Below, piece after piece: positions 35,724 to 44,642 of a stretch of DNA of 64,000 bases. The DNA is from Parachlamydiales bacterium (GTDB taxonomy: Bacteria; Chlamydiota; Chlamydiia; Chlamydiales; JABDDJ01): positions 1 to 64,000 of the forward strand of contig JBAZCF010000006.1 of NCBI GenBank assembly GCA_041671045.1, in the 5' to 3' direction. Position 1 is the first letter of the stretch. Every line of letters begins with the position of its first letter. The position numbers were made by a program, and so were the translations under genes. The notes under the pieces are model-generated. The model had not been told where the DNA came from and ran no database searches. It saw only the letters and a list, made by a program, of their open reading frames with translations.

Positions 35724-37367
35724 TTATTTTTCAGCGACTATTAGTGCTTGGAGTAATATTTTAAAGAGAATATCAGCTTCTGTTCTAAGCGCACCTGACG
35801 AACCAGCAGGCAGTTTATCAGGATGGACTGCTAGCAAAAGTTTGTGGTAACTTTTCTTATATGCTTGAGGAGTTCTGGCTTGGCCTTCACTTATGACAAG
35901 AAGCTCTTCAGGAGCAACCTTTTTTAAAACCTTATCGCGGAAGTCTACATATAAATTAGTAAAGTCTTCATTTACAAATGTTGGTTTTCCGTTATCGAGG
36001 CTAATGACGTTACCGTCATTTAATGATTGAACGAGCTTTAACCAGCTGTCTCCTGCTATTTTGATGTTTTTCGAGAAATCACCAAAACCTTCCTTTAGGA
36101 AAAAGCTTGGAATTTTGAAATTTATTTTCTTATCTCCGCTCCTATCTTCGCGGCAATTATCAAGCTCTGTAAGGATTTCACGTAGACGGAAAAAGCGATA
36201 ATATAAAGTTTCAAGATCTTTACTTTTTATAGAGAATTCAACTTCGTGATTCTCATCAAACTTTTTGAAAAGATGTTTAAATTCAGATTTTACTCTGCGC
36301 ATCTTCAACTGAACAGCATCTAAATTTGAATCTTTGTCGTAGCTGTATTTCATTCTGCAATCTCCATAGGGCACAGTATCAAAGAAACGCCTCTTAAGGG
36401 AAGTTAAGCACCTTTCTTCTTTAACCTGAACGCCTTCAATTTCATCTTTATATTTCTGGGAAGATTTCATCTCTACAATCTTCTCATCCAAGAGAATATT
36501 AAGCTTTTTTACAATCTCGCTTGCAGTATCATTATAGAGGGTAAAGAAATAGCCATTTCCTTCTAGCGTTTCATCGTCTTCTGCACCCGGCTCAATAAAC
36601 TGCCCTTGAGGGCCTCTGATGCCATACTCTTTCCCTAAAAGCAGCGACTGATGCAACCCTACGCGCTGTTCTTCGTCCATAGAGAGAGAAATAACAAATT
36701 CGGAATAGAAAGGGGCGATTAACGGTGCTGCCAGCAAAGTGAAAAATCCAACCACAATAGGTGTTGAAGCAGGCAACGTGATTTTTATGATTTGAAAGAT
36801 AGAGCGTATCATATGCAGGGGCAGCCTAGCAAGTATTGCTTTAGATAGGTATGGAAGGCCCATTAATATATCGCATCCTAAACCCTTAAGATGACAGAAG
36901 GCATTGTCCAAATCTTTTTGGATACCCTGATCTATTTGAGCAAGTTTCAAAACGTTATCGCTATAAATTCTTCTTATAATAGAATCGGTTACCACGTATT
37001 TGCCGATATAGAAAATGACAGCCGCCCCATTAAAAGCCATTCCAATAGGAGCAACATAAAACGATAACGCTACAGAGATAGCTAAGCGCAATGTGCCTGC
37101 TACTGGACGATGAAAATATCGATAAAAAATATCAGTCCTAGGTTTAAGGACCAGTAAGTTGTCTATCTTATCTGCATTAATCTCAAATGTTTCCTTGACT
37201 GAACGACCTACCTTCTCAAGGCATTTTGATTCTACTCGGGAAGGATTTAACCAACGAATATTCATCATCAAGAAATAAGCTCTACTATAGAAAGACGGAA
37301 TAAATGAAGAATCGGGAATTGTACTAGCTTGAACACTACTTCCGACTATGAGAGCTGTACTAGACAT
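35724..37367 (-). CDS. Unknown membrane-type protein with C-terminal J-domain-like segment
   Basis: The 547-residue protein has hydrophobic segments at about 90-125 (FYVAPIGMAFNGAAVIFYIG) and 195-230. A long charged helical middle part follows (about 280-420). The last 45 residues or so read YKKSYHKLLLAVHPDK followed by a helix ADILFKILLQALIVAEK. This is the helix II-HPD-helix III order of a DnaJ domain, with His515-Pro516-Asp517. J domains stimulate Hsp70 ATPase, so the protein could recruit bacterial DnaK or, if exported, a host Hsp70. The hydrophobic core is shared with the following paralog. There is no signal peptide. The family is otherwise unrecognised. Confidence 0.68.
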   Translation of the reverse strand: MSSTALIVGSSVQASTIPDSSFIPSFYSRAYFLMMNIRWLNPSRVESKCLEKVGRSVKETFEINADKIDNLLVLKPRTDIFYRYFHRPVAGTLRLAISVALSFYVAPIGMAFNGAAVIFYIGKYVVTDSIIRRIYSDNVLKLAQIDQGIQKDLDNAFCHLKGLGCDILMGLPYLSKAILARLPLHMIRSIFQIIKITLPASTPIVVGFFTLLAAPLIAPFYSEFVISLSMDEEQRVGLHQSLLLGKEYGIRGPQGQFIEPGAEDDETLEGNGYFFTLYNDTASEIVKKLNILLDEKIVEMKSSQKYKDEIEGVQVKEERCLTSLKRRFFDTVPYGDCRMKYSYDKDSNLDAVQLKMRRVKSEFKHLFKKFDENHEVEFSIKSKDLETLYYRFFRLREILTELDNCREDRSGDKKINFKIPSFFLKEGFGDFSKNIKIAGDSWLKLVQSLNDGNVISLDNGKPTFVNEDFTNLYVDFRDKVLKKVAPEELLVISEGQARTPQAYKKSYHKLLLAVHPDKLPAGSSGALRTEADILFKILLQALIVAEK

Positions 37368-37501
37368 TTAAAATACCTTAATAAAATTAACTATAAATTA
37401 TCCTACTAAAATATAATTAAATCAACCTAAAAGCGCCCTATTAAAAAAATAGCCTTACCTATACAATGCATTAATATTTTTCTTAAAACAAAAGCATTCC
37501 T

Positions 37502-38497
37502 ATGACACAAATTATCCTTACCGGCATTAAACCTAGCGGAACACCCCACCTTGGCAACTATCTTGGCATGTTCAAACCCTCTCTAGAGCTAATGAAACGG
37601 CCCAATACACAGTGTTTCTATTTTATTGCAGATATTCATGCTCTAAACACAATCCAAGACCCTAAGAAAATGAAGCAGCTTTCTCTCGAAGCCGCTGCAA
37701 CCTGGATCGCGCTCGGACTAGATCCGGAGGTCGCTACTCTCTACAGAGAATCCGATGTTCCTGAAATCAGCGAACTCTATAGCTACATCGCACACACCGT
37801 TCCTAAATCCGTCATGAATATGGCGCATGCCTATAAAGCCGCTATACAGGAAAACCGTGAAAATGGCAGGGAAGACCTCGACGAAGGCGTCTATATGGGC
37901 CTATATAACTATCCGATGCTCATGGCTGCCGATATCCTCGCCTTCAACACCTCCATTGTCCCCGTCGGCAAAGACCAAACTCAACACGTCGAAATTGCAC
38001 GCGACATCGCACGCCGCTTCAACGTCCGCTACGGCGACATCCTTAAATTCCCTCAAGAACTTGTCCGCGAAGAAGCCGCCATCATCCCTGGACTCGACGG
38101 CCGCAAAATGAGCAAAAGCTATGACAACGTCATCCCCCTCTTCCTACCCGAAAAACAAATGCAGAAACTCATCAACCAAATAAAAACCGACACCAGCTCT
38201 CCCGAAGATCCCAAAGACCCCGACACCTCCTCCCTCTTCTCTCTCTACAAAGCCTTCTCCACACCCGATCAAACCGAAGAAATGCGCCAAAAATACCTCA
38301 AAGGGATTGGATGGGGCCAAGTTAAAAAGGAACTCTTCGAAATCATCCAACTTTTCCTCGCTAAACCCTACTCCATCTACCAAGAACTCATCCTCAACCC
38401 TCAAAAAATCGAAGACATCCTCGCCTCCGGCGCAAAAAAAGCCCGCTCACAAGCCCAAATCACTCTCGAAAACGTCCGTAAAGCACTCCTCGGCTAA
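37502..38497 (+). CDS. trpS: Tryptophanyl-tRNA synthetase
   Basis: The 331-residue class I aminoacyl-tRNA synthetase charges tRNA-Trp. The HIGH-like signature is PSGTPHLGNYLG at about residues 12-23, the tRNA/ATP loop is YNYPMLMAADILAF, and the KMSKS signature is GRKMSKSYDNVIPLF at about 201-215. The length is normal. The 3' part of the gene uses C-ending codons heavily: of the last 46 sense codons 27 end in C and none in G. It ends directly before repeat copy B. No T-box or tryptophan leader is visible upstream, only AT-rich sequence. Confidence 0.96.
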   Translation: MTQIILTGIKPSGTPHLGNYLGMFKPSLELMKRPNTQCFYFIADIHALNTIQDPKKMKQLSLEAAATWIALGLDPEVATLYRESDVPEISELYSYIAHTVPKSVMNMAHAYKAAIQENRENGREDLDEGVYMGLYNYPMLMAADILAFNTSIVPVGKDQTQHVEIARDIARRFNVRYGDILKFPQELVREEAAIIPGLDGRKMSKSYDNVIPLFLPEKQMQKLINQIKTDTSSPEDPKDPDTSSLFSLYKAFSTPDQTEEMRQKYLKGIGWGQVKKELFEIIQLFLAKPYSIYQELILNPQKIEDILASGAKKARSQAQITLENVRKALLG

Positions 38498-39072
38498 TGC
38501 AGGATTTTCCCCTGTACCCGGGGGCAGGGCTTTGCCCTGCACCCAGCAGGACTTCGTCCTGCACCTACCAAAGAACTGGCGTCCTTTGGAATCCGCAGAC
38601 TGTGATCGCATCTTCGAAATCCATCTTACAGCACGTTTCGACACGAATCTCCGATTCGCGTCGCCGACGTTGACCTGCCCGCTTCGCGGTCACGTCAAGG
38701 ACTATTGTCCAATCCATTCTACTCAGAAAAGTATCAGTATTCACTAATAGACTCAGGCAATTGTACTAAAAAATGTCCTGGCAGATTCTATTTATTATTT
38801 TTTAGAATTTATCATTGGATGAGATTACAATTCATAATTAGTTTTGAATTGTAATCTAAAAGACAAATGGAATGTCGAATAATGTTTGACGTGACCGCGT
38901 AGCGGGCAGGTCAACGTCGGCGACGCGAATCGGAGATTCGCGTCGAAACGTGTGATAAACACGCGTACAAGGCAGTGATAACAGCTCGCGGATTCCAAAG
39001 GACGCCAGTTCTTTGGTAGGTGCAGGACGAAGTCCTGCTGGGTGCAGGGCAAAGCCCTGCTGCCTATGGCTG
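38498..39072. repeat. Hairpin-rich composite inverted repeat, copy B
   Basis: This is a second copy of the element at 32.7-33.2 kb, running from about 38501 to 39064 in the same orientation. Left-arm hairpins are GCAGGGC-TTT-GCCCTGC (38524-38540), GCAGGAC-TTC-GTCCTGC (38546-38562), a CCAAAGAAC/GTCCTTTGG stem (38568-38589) and a CGACACGAATC/GATTCGCGTCG stem (38639-38663). The last is the GACGT...ACGTC stem (about 38667-38697). The inverted right arm begins at about 38887. The 22-base central sequence at 38737-38758 equals that of copy A. Both copies sit between convergent genes. Short open frames inside encode similar peptides in both arms only because the arms are repeats. Confidence 0.87.
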
Positions 39073-40248
39073 TCAGCCTTGAACTTGGCTGAGGAGTGTA
39101 GGGAGTTCTTTGATAAGGATTTGGGCGTTGTTGTCCCATGTGTGATTCTTTTGGATTATACTTTGGGCATTGTGAACGATGTTTTGGCGTTCTTTCTCGT
39201 TGGAGAGGAAATGTTTTATGTTGTCATTGAGTTCTTGCCATTGTCCGAATTGAGAGAGGACGATGCTTTTGTTGGGTTCGAAGATTTCGCGTAGGTAGGT
39301 GTTATCGTTGGTGATGACGAGAGCGCCGAGGTTTAGTCCGTAGAAGATCCTTTCGTGGGCGCCGTTTTTGAAGTGGGGGTTGCTGTTGATGATGATTTTA
39401 GCTTGTTTCATGAGGTCTAGGGCTTTTGTGAAGTCAGCGGAGCTGTGAAGGGTAACGTTCTTTTTGCCGGAGAGGGTTGATTTCCAGTTGGAGCCTACAC
39501 CGTCGCCGTAGATGTGTATTTGCACATCGTGGATATTGCGGATAGTTTCAATACGGTCTTTAGCACGGAGGTAGGATTCCAGGTCATCGAATATTTGAGG
39601 GTAGTCGAGGTGTTCGGGCTTTATAGGGGCGCCGTTGGCAAGTTGTTTATCTATGGAAGAGACGAAGGCTTGTACGTAGGTGGTATGGTTGTCATTCAAG
39701 GAGGCGTCGATAGCTTCTTGCATTGCTGCGCAGATAGCTGGGGGGTATTTTTTCTTCCAGGATTGGAGCAGGTCTTCGTATTCCATGCAGGTAGCGAGGA
39801 CGAGGACATCGATGGGACGTTGTGCTTCGGCGGGGTGTTTTTCATCTCTGCCGACAGCATGAGGGAGGAAGAATGTTTTAGGGAAATTGATGCCTTTGAA
39901 GAAGTCGCATCCGAAGCGGTCAGCGCAGGAGATGATGGTGTATTTGCTATTGATGAGGGGTAGGTAGCGATTGGGTGAGTCCACTAGGGCAGCGACGTGG
40001 GGGATTTTAATCATGTCGGAGAAGAAGTTGCCTTTTTCATCGGGCATGAGGCCATTGAAGGAGAAAGTGGCGTCGGGCTTTTCTTTGAATAGCTCTTCAA
40101 GGAATGGTTTGGGGTTATTATATTTTGCTTCGAGGATATGGCATTCAACGCCATTGCGTTCAAGTGCAGAACCTAGCTGTTTTGTGAAGTGGTGTAAAAC
40201 ATTATATTGGCTATAGGGGGGCATGAATAGGGTGATTTTCTTGACCAT
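39073..40248 (-). CDS. Glycosyltransferase, CgeB-like GT-B family
   Basis: The 391-residue protein starts with a nucleotide-binding-like strand (KITLFMPPYSQYNVLHHF). The C-terminal half carries the CgeB/GT4-type sequence, with INSNPHFKNGAHERIFYGLNLG (about residues 280-301) followed by GALVITNDNTYLREIF, the donor-sugar site of the family. It likely transfers a sugar to LPS, capsule or another glycan in the cytoplasm. It ends next to repeat copy B. It follows a small unknown gene on the same strand (18 bases away). Confidence 0.75.
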   Translation of the reverse strand: MVKKITLFMPPYSQYNVLHHFTKQLGSALERNGVECHILEAKYNNPKPFLEELFKEKPDATFSFNGLMPDEKGNFFSDMIKIPHVAALVDSPNRYLPLINSKYTIISCADRFGCDFFKGINFPKTFFLPHAVGRDEKHPAEAQRPIDVLVLATCMEYEDLLQSWKKKYPPAICAAMQEAIDASLNDNHTTYVQAFVSSIDKQLANGAPIKPEHLDYPQIFDDLESYLRAKDRIETIRNIHDVQIHIYGDGVGSNWKSTLSGKKNVTLHSSADFTKALDLMKQAKIIINSNPHFKNGAHERIFYGLNLGALVITNDNTYLREIFEPNKSIVLSQFGQWQELNDNIKHFLSNEKERQNIVHNAQSIIQKNHTWDNNAQILIKELPTLLSQVQG

Positions 40249-40266
40249 GAGTGTCTCCGGGAGGGG

Positions 40267-40689
40267 TTACATTGGGATCCATTTTTTGCGGGATCCGAGA
40301 GTTTTAGATTTACGATTTTGAGTATCTTTTTGGACTTCGCCCTCAGATTTACGTAATTTCTTTGGGTTGACGGATGTACGTGCTATTTGTTGTTTCAGGT
40401 TACCGACGAGTTGTTGCATGATTTCCTGTTCACCGGGAGCTAGGATGCTATTTTTATCTAACCAATCGTTAAGTTGTTCAGGGGTCATGCCCATTCCCTT
40501 AGCGATTTGTTCGTAGGTGGATTTAAGCTGGATCCTTTTTTGCTGCAGTTCTATTAGGACTTTCTCATTTTCAGGGTTGGAGTAGACAGCAGCGGGAGGA
40601 GTTTTGTGGTTGAATCCCGGGGTAGATAATTTCTTTGGGCGTGATTTTTCTGCGGCAGAGCGGAAAATGTTAAGATCTTTATCTTCCAT
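40267..40689 (-). CDS. Small unknown basic protein, 140 aa
   Basis: No family recognised. It is highly charged and basic, with no membrane segment. A helical, coiled-coil-like stretch spans about residues 42-100 (EKVLIELQQKRIQLKSTYEQ, then LAPGEQEIMQQLVGNLKQQ). The C-terminus is rich in Lys, Arg and Ser. Possible roles are nucleic-acid binding or a structural or chaperone function. It may be co-transcribed with the downstream glycosyltransferase. Confidence 0.6.
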   Translation of the reverse strand: MEDKDLNIFRSAAEKSRPKKLSTPGFNHKTPPAAVYSNPENEKVLIELQQKRIQLKSTYEQIAKGMGMTPEQLNDWLDKNSILAPGEQEIMQQLVGNLKQQIARTSVNPKKLRKSEGEVQKDTQNRKSKTLGSRKKWIPM

Positions 40690-40778
40690 AGGAAACCGGA
40701 GTATATATTACTTATTATAATTATAGCATCCTGCATGTTAGGCAGCAAATTTAAACCCGACTTTTTGAAAGTTGGGTA

Positions 40779-41453
40779 TTATCTCCTAGCAGGGGGGACG
40801 TATAATTCTTTGAACCAATTGAATCCCAATGGTTTATTGACATCACTCGCATAAGGAGTCTTGTATTTATCTTCGATTTCTACAAGTTGTTTTGTGAGGA
40901 AGTAGGGTTCGTGTTTGCATCCGAATTCATCTACATCGGAGTTATAGACGTTGAAATCATTAAATACCACTTCGCCGTTGATGAGGGCAGTGCGGCCATT
41001 GTATGTTGGATCTACGAAATAGCCGTGAAAGCTTTCATAGACGATGATGATTTCGAGGTTTTGAGGGCCAAAGGGGCGTGTATTCAGTGACCCTGCGAGG
41101 GTAGCGTAATTATTTACTCTTTCAAGCAGGCCTTCTACGGCGTAAACCAGAAATTTACGAGCTTCTTGCAGTTCGAAAATATCTTGGGAAACAAATTCCA
41201 TGCGGATCGTTTTAATTTTCTTATCAAAAACGGAGCAGGAGCTTTTGAGGATAGTGCCTTCGGTGTTTTTAATTTCTGTTCCCCATCCGAAGACTACATC
41301 CACAAGGCCGCGGTAGTCGATTTGACGGATTGCTGATCTGGAGGCAGGACAAAAGTTGCTGCGGTAGGGCCTGCAGTGGTCTTTATGGGAACTTTTGCAG
41401 CAGCAGCCTGTCATTGTGAAGGCGAATATTATTGCTATGAGCCAGCGGAACAT
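40779..41453 (-). CDS. Unknown lipoprotein, 224 aa
   Basis: The N-terminus is a lipoprotein signal (FRWLIAIIFAFTMTGCCC) with a lipobox-like MTGC, so Cys at about 17 would be lipidated. The next residues contain more cysteines. The remaining 200 residues have mixed strands and helices (FHGYFVDPTYNGRTALINGEVVFND). No family recognised. Located between the sugar epimerase and envelope glycosyltransferases, it could act in envelope assembly, but there is no direct evidence. Confidence 0.65.
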   Translation of the reverse strand: MFRWLIAIIFAFTMTGCCCKSSHKDHCRPYRSNFCPASRSAIRQIDYRGLVDVVFGWGTEIKNTEGTILKSSCSVFDKKIKTIRMEFVSQDIFELQEARKFLVYAVEGLLERVNNYATLAGSLNTRPFGPQNLEIIIVYESFHGYFVDPTYNGRTALINGEVVFNDFNVYNSDVDEFGCKHEPYFLTKQLVEIEDKYKTPYASDVNKPLGFNWFKELYVPPARR

Positions 41454-41528
41454 GTCTTGCTTCCTAATTGCGTCAGAAAAAAGATCACTGTAATCGCTCC
41501 GATTTTATTTGAAAAGTCGAAAGAAATA

Positions 41529-42494
41529 TTAGGTGATTGGGTGGGGGTAGAAATTGCGGTACCAGGCGACAAAACGGCCAAGTCCTTCATCGAGGGAGAT
41601 CTTAGGGGAAAAACCTAGGTCTTTTTGACTTTTTTCGATATCGGCGTAGGTGGCGACGACATCGCCCAGCTGCATAGGTTTTTTTATGAGGATGGCTTTT
41701 CTGTTTAGGTGTTTTTCGAGGGATTCGACAAGTGACATTAATTTCTCGGGTTTGTGGTTCCCTAGGTTATACACTTCACAGGTGCAGTTTTTTTCTATGG
41801 CAGCGTCTATTCCGGCAATAATATCATCAATATAAGTGAAGTCCCGCTCCATGTTTCCGTCATTGAAGATGGAGATGGGCTGACCTGCGAGGATGGCTTT
41901 AGTGAAGCTGAAGTAGGCCATATCCGGTCTTCCCCAGGGTCCGTAAACGGTAAAAAAACGGAGGCCGGTGCTTTTTACTTTGTAGAGATGGTGGTAGGTA
42001 TATGCCATGAGTTCGTTGCATTTCTTAGTGACACCGTACAGGCTGGCTTGATGGTCAGTCCGGTCTGTGGTGTCGAAGGGAACTTTTTCATTTAAGCCAT
42101 ACACGGAGGAGGAAGAGGCGTAAGTCAGGGGGATATGTGGAAATGCGCGGCAGGTTTCAAGCACATTAAGAAAACCCTCAATATTTGCCTTGATATATGC
42201 TTGCGGACATTCCGTCGAATAGCGCACTCCGGCTTGGGCAGCCAAATGGACGAGGTTATCCGGTTCGAATTCTTCCGTAATTTTCCTAAGGACTTCGTTT
42301 TCAGCAATATCGGCGCGCAGGATAGAAATGCCTTCTTTTTCGAGAAGTTCGCGTCGTTTTTCCTTTAAGAGAGGATCGTAGTAGGAATTAAAGTTATCCA
42401 CTCCTAATACCGTGTTTCCTTTTTGCGCGAGGTATTTTGCTAAATGGAAGCCGATGAATCCGGCGGCGCCGGTAATAAGGATTTTTTTGCTCAT
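41529..42494 (-). CDS. NAD-dependent sugar epimerase (UDP-glucuronate 4-epimerase type)
   Basis: The 321-residue short-chain dehydrogenase/epimerase has the NAD motif GAAGFIGFHLAKYL, the catalytic Ser region SSSSVYG and the YxxxK motif as YGVTKK (Tyr and Lys). The segments VDNFNSYYDPLLKEKRRELL and HLAAQAGVRYS match the CapI/LspL group of UDP-glucuronate 4-epimerases, which make UDP-galacturonate. UDP-glucose 4-epimerase or a dehydratase is a possible alternative. It is transcribed divergently from the polysaccharide export genes (42600 on) and probably supplies their precursor. Confidence 0.87.
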   Translation of the reverse strand: MSKKILITGAAGFIGFHLAKYLAQKGNTVLGVDNFNSYYDPLLKEKRRELLEKEGISILRADIAENEVLRKITEEFEPDNLVHLAAQAGVRYSTECPQAYIKANIEGFLNVLETCRAFPHIPLTYASSSSVYGLNEKVPFDTTDRTDHQASLYGVTKKCNELMAYTYHHLYKVKSTGLRFFTVYGPWGRPDMAYFSFTKAILAGQPISIFNDGNMERDFTYIDDIIAGIDAAIEKNCTCEVYNLGNHKPEKLMSLVESLEKHLNRKAILIKKPMQLGDVVATYADIEKSQKDLGFSPKISLDEGLGRFVAWYRNFYPHPIT

Positions 42495-42599
42495 GATAAA
42501 TTTTATAAATCGGTAAGGGAGGAAAAGGCTATCCTAAAAAAAATTATTCAATCTATATCTATACAACTATACACAATACGGTGATTTATTCGTGGCAAT

Positions 42600-44642
42600 A
42601 TGTTGAATATCAATCCTAGCAATGAAAATTCAGAAGATTATTACGAAGCTTACGATAATACTAAACTAGGTAGAGGTATTTTACGCCGTAAATGGCTGGT
42701 TGCATTTTCCACTCTCCTCTTCTTTTTATTGGGCAGTTATCTAACTTTTAGCTTTCTGACTACATACAAAGCTGAGGCGGTCGTTGTTTTCCAGGAGCAG
42801 AAAGACCTTAAAGATGCTGCGAGTGGAATAACCGTCGTGGATTTCAGTTTACCAACGGCTTTGGACATCATTAAGCTACCCACTAATATCGAAGCAGTCA
42901 AATCCATCCTCAGTTTGAATATGTCCACCTCTGCGCTGGCGTCGCTGTATGAAATCCCTACTCCACGCAGCGAGTCCAACCTTATTCGTATTATTGCACA
43001 TAATGCCAATCCTGCTTTGGCTATTAGTTTAGCTAATACTCTGGCAGATGTGGCTGTAAAGAATAGCCAGAAGTATACTGAAAAGCAGCTTCAATTAAAT
43101 TTACAAAACTATCAGGGCGAGCTGGAGACAACCCGCAACCGATTAAGCGTTCAGTTAAATGAGTTAGAAGAGTTTAAGAAAAAATTTCAATATTTTGAGA
43201 TGACTCCTAATAATGTGACATTGCTGAAAGAGATTTCCGAGGCTAAAAAAAATCTGCAGGATGCTGAAACGAATTTCAACACACTGTTAGTTGAGTATCA
43301 GAACCTTAAGAGAGAGTCCGCAAATTTACCGTTATCTACACGTACGGCCTCCTATACATTTATAGCTCGTATCAACGCTTTAGAATCAGCTCTAGTAGAA
43401 GCTAAGACAAAGTATTCCACTGAAAATCCGAAATTGAAAGCTTTGGAATCCGAAATTGAGCAGTTAAAATCGCGTAAAAATGCCCCGTCGAAGGACGAGG
43501 AAAATGTGGGTAGTCCTGATTTTGGAAAGGATAATTTAGAGATTGAACTCATACGTATGCAGGGAAGAGTCAGGGCTGCGCAGAAGACTAAGCAGGATAT
43601 GTCAGAGCGATTAATAGACCTGCAAAAAGCTCTAGTGGATTTACCGGCTCTGCAGGTGTCTTTTACTAAGCTATTGCAAGCTAAAGAACTTACTATCGAC
43701 CAGGAAAAATTTCTTACAAAAGCGATTGAGGACACTAAGCTTATGCTTAACATCCCTCGCGGCAGCTTAGAATTCTATCAAAAAGCTTTAGACGCAAAAC
43801 CTTCACGTGATTCGATACTGGTTTATTTCTTGCCGTTTGTGGGAGCACTATTCGGTTTATTTGCCGGAGCAGCAGCTGCTTTATTGTTAGAGGTGCGGGA
43901 AGATAAAATCAGGACCGCTAAACAGCTTACCAATACCTTTGGCCTACCCTGCTGGCAAGTAATTCCGGAACTGCCTAACTTACTTCCCGGTACGAGTGCG
44001 GAGAGGTTAAAGTTCTTTATTAGACGGATCGATGAAAGGTTAGAGAATGTTCAGGGAGAGGTGGCTCCATCCAAAATTGCCCTTGTAGGATCGCAGGACG
44101 ATGAGGGAAAGACGGTCCTTGCATATAATATAGCACGATATGCTGCAGATAGAGGTAAAAAGACTGCGTTTCTTTGCATGGAAAGTAAAAGCCCGCAAGA
44201 ACTGCCGCAGTATACCAAAGCTGGCGTAGAAAAATTCCTCAAGGGTGAAGCAGGCTTAGATGAAGTGACGGATAATATTGGTATGGCATTTTTAAAAATT
44301 GTGCGCGAAGAAACGGCGATGAAAGAGCTGATACGCTCCCCTCGCATGGCTGAGCTTTGGAAAGAATTAGAAATGAAATATGAATTCATAGTGGTCGATA
44401 CACCTGGAATTATTGCTGAAGATTATTCCATCAATCTGGCCAAGCAGTGCAATATTGTCCTTTTTGTCATTGATTCCAGTCATACTCCTCAACAACTTAT
44501 TGAAGAGTCTTTGCAAAGTTTATCAAAAAACGGCATAACGCCCACGGGTGTTATTTTAAATCGGGCAATGCCCATTTATATAGAAGACGAGACTATCTTA
44601 CGGCAATTGCAACCACGCGGAAAGAATGCTTCGAATACTTAA
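42600..44642 (+). CDS. Wzz/BY-kinase-like polysaccharide chain-length protein
   Basis: The 680-residue inner-membrane protein has membrane segments at about residues 33-53 and 400-425. A periplasmic coiled-coil region (about 160-370) lies between them. A cytoplasmic P-loop domain (about 485-680) shows SQDDEGKTVLAYNIARY and FIVVDTPGIIAEDYS. This is the Wzc/GumC arrangement, which controls length and export of surface polysaccharide together with a Wza channel. The Walker A has Asp where BY-kinases usually have Pro. The C-terminus lacks a tyrosine cluster, so autophosphorylation is doubtful. It overlaps the next gene by 17 bases. Confidence 0.85.
   Translation: MLNINPSNENSEDYYEAYDNTKLGRGILRRKWLVAFSTLLFFLLGSYLTFSFLTTYKAEAVVVFQEQKDLKDAASGITVVDFSLPTALDIIKLPTNIEAVKSILSLNMSTSALASLYEIPTPRSESNLIRIIAHNANPALAISLANTLADVAVKNSQKYTEKQLQLNLQNYQGELETTRNRLSVQLNELEEFKKKFQYFEMTPNNVTLLKEISEAKKNLQDAETNFNTLLVEYQNLKRESANLPLSTRTASYTFIARINALESALVEAKTKYSTENPKLKALESEIEQLKSRKNAPSKDEENVGSPDFGKDNLEIELIRMQGRVRAAQKTKQDMSERLIDLQKALVDLPALQVSFTKLLQAKELTIDQEKFLTKAIEDTKLMLNIPRGSLEFYQKALDAKPSRDSILVYFLPFVGALFGLFAGAAAALLLEVREDKIRTAKQLTNTFGLPCWQVIPELPNLLPGTSAERLKFFIRRIDERLENVQGEVAPSKIALVGSQDDEGKTVLAYNIARYAADRGKKTAFLCMESKSPQELPQYTKAGVEKFLKGEAGLDEVTDNIGMAFLKIVREETAMKELIRSPRMAELWKELEMKYEFIVVDTPGIIAEDYSINLAKQCNIVLFVIDSSHTPQQLIEESLQSLSKNGITPTGVILNRAMPIYIEDETILRQLQPRGKNASNT

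Noticed and set aside
38307..38747. Open frame running from trpS into repeat copy B
   Set aside because: Its first part is a shadow of trpS in another frame and its second part is the translated hairpin repeat. The same peptide appears from the opposite arm (38825-39139), as expected for an inverted repeat and not for a gene.
38825..39139. Minus-strand frame of 104 codons in repeat copy B
   Set aside because: It lies within the repeat arm and the 3' end of the glycosyltransferase. Similarity to the other arm explains its apparent conservation.
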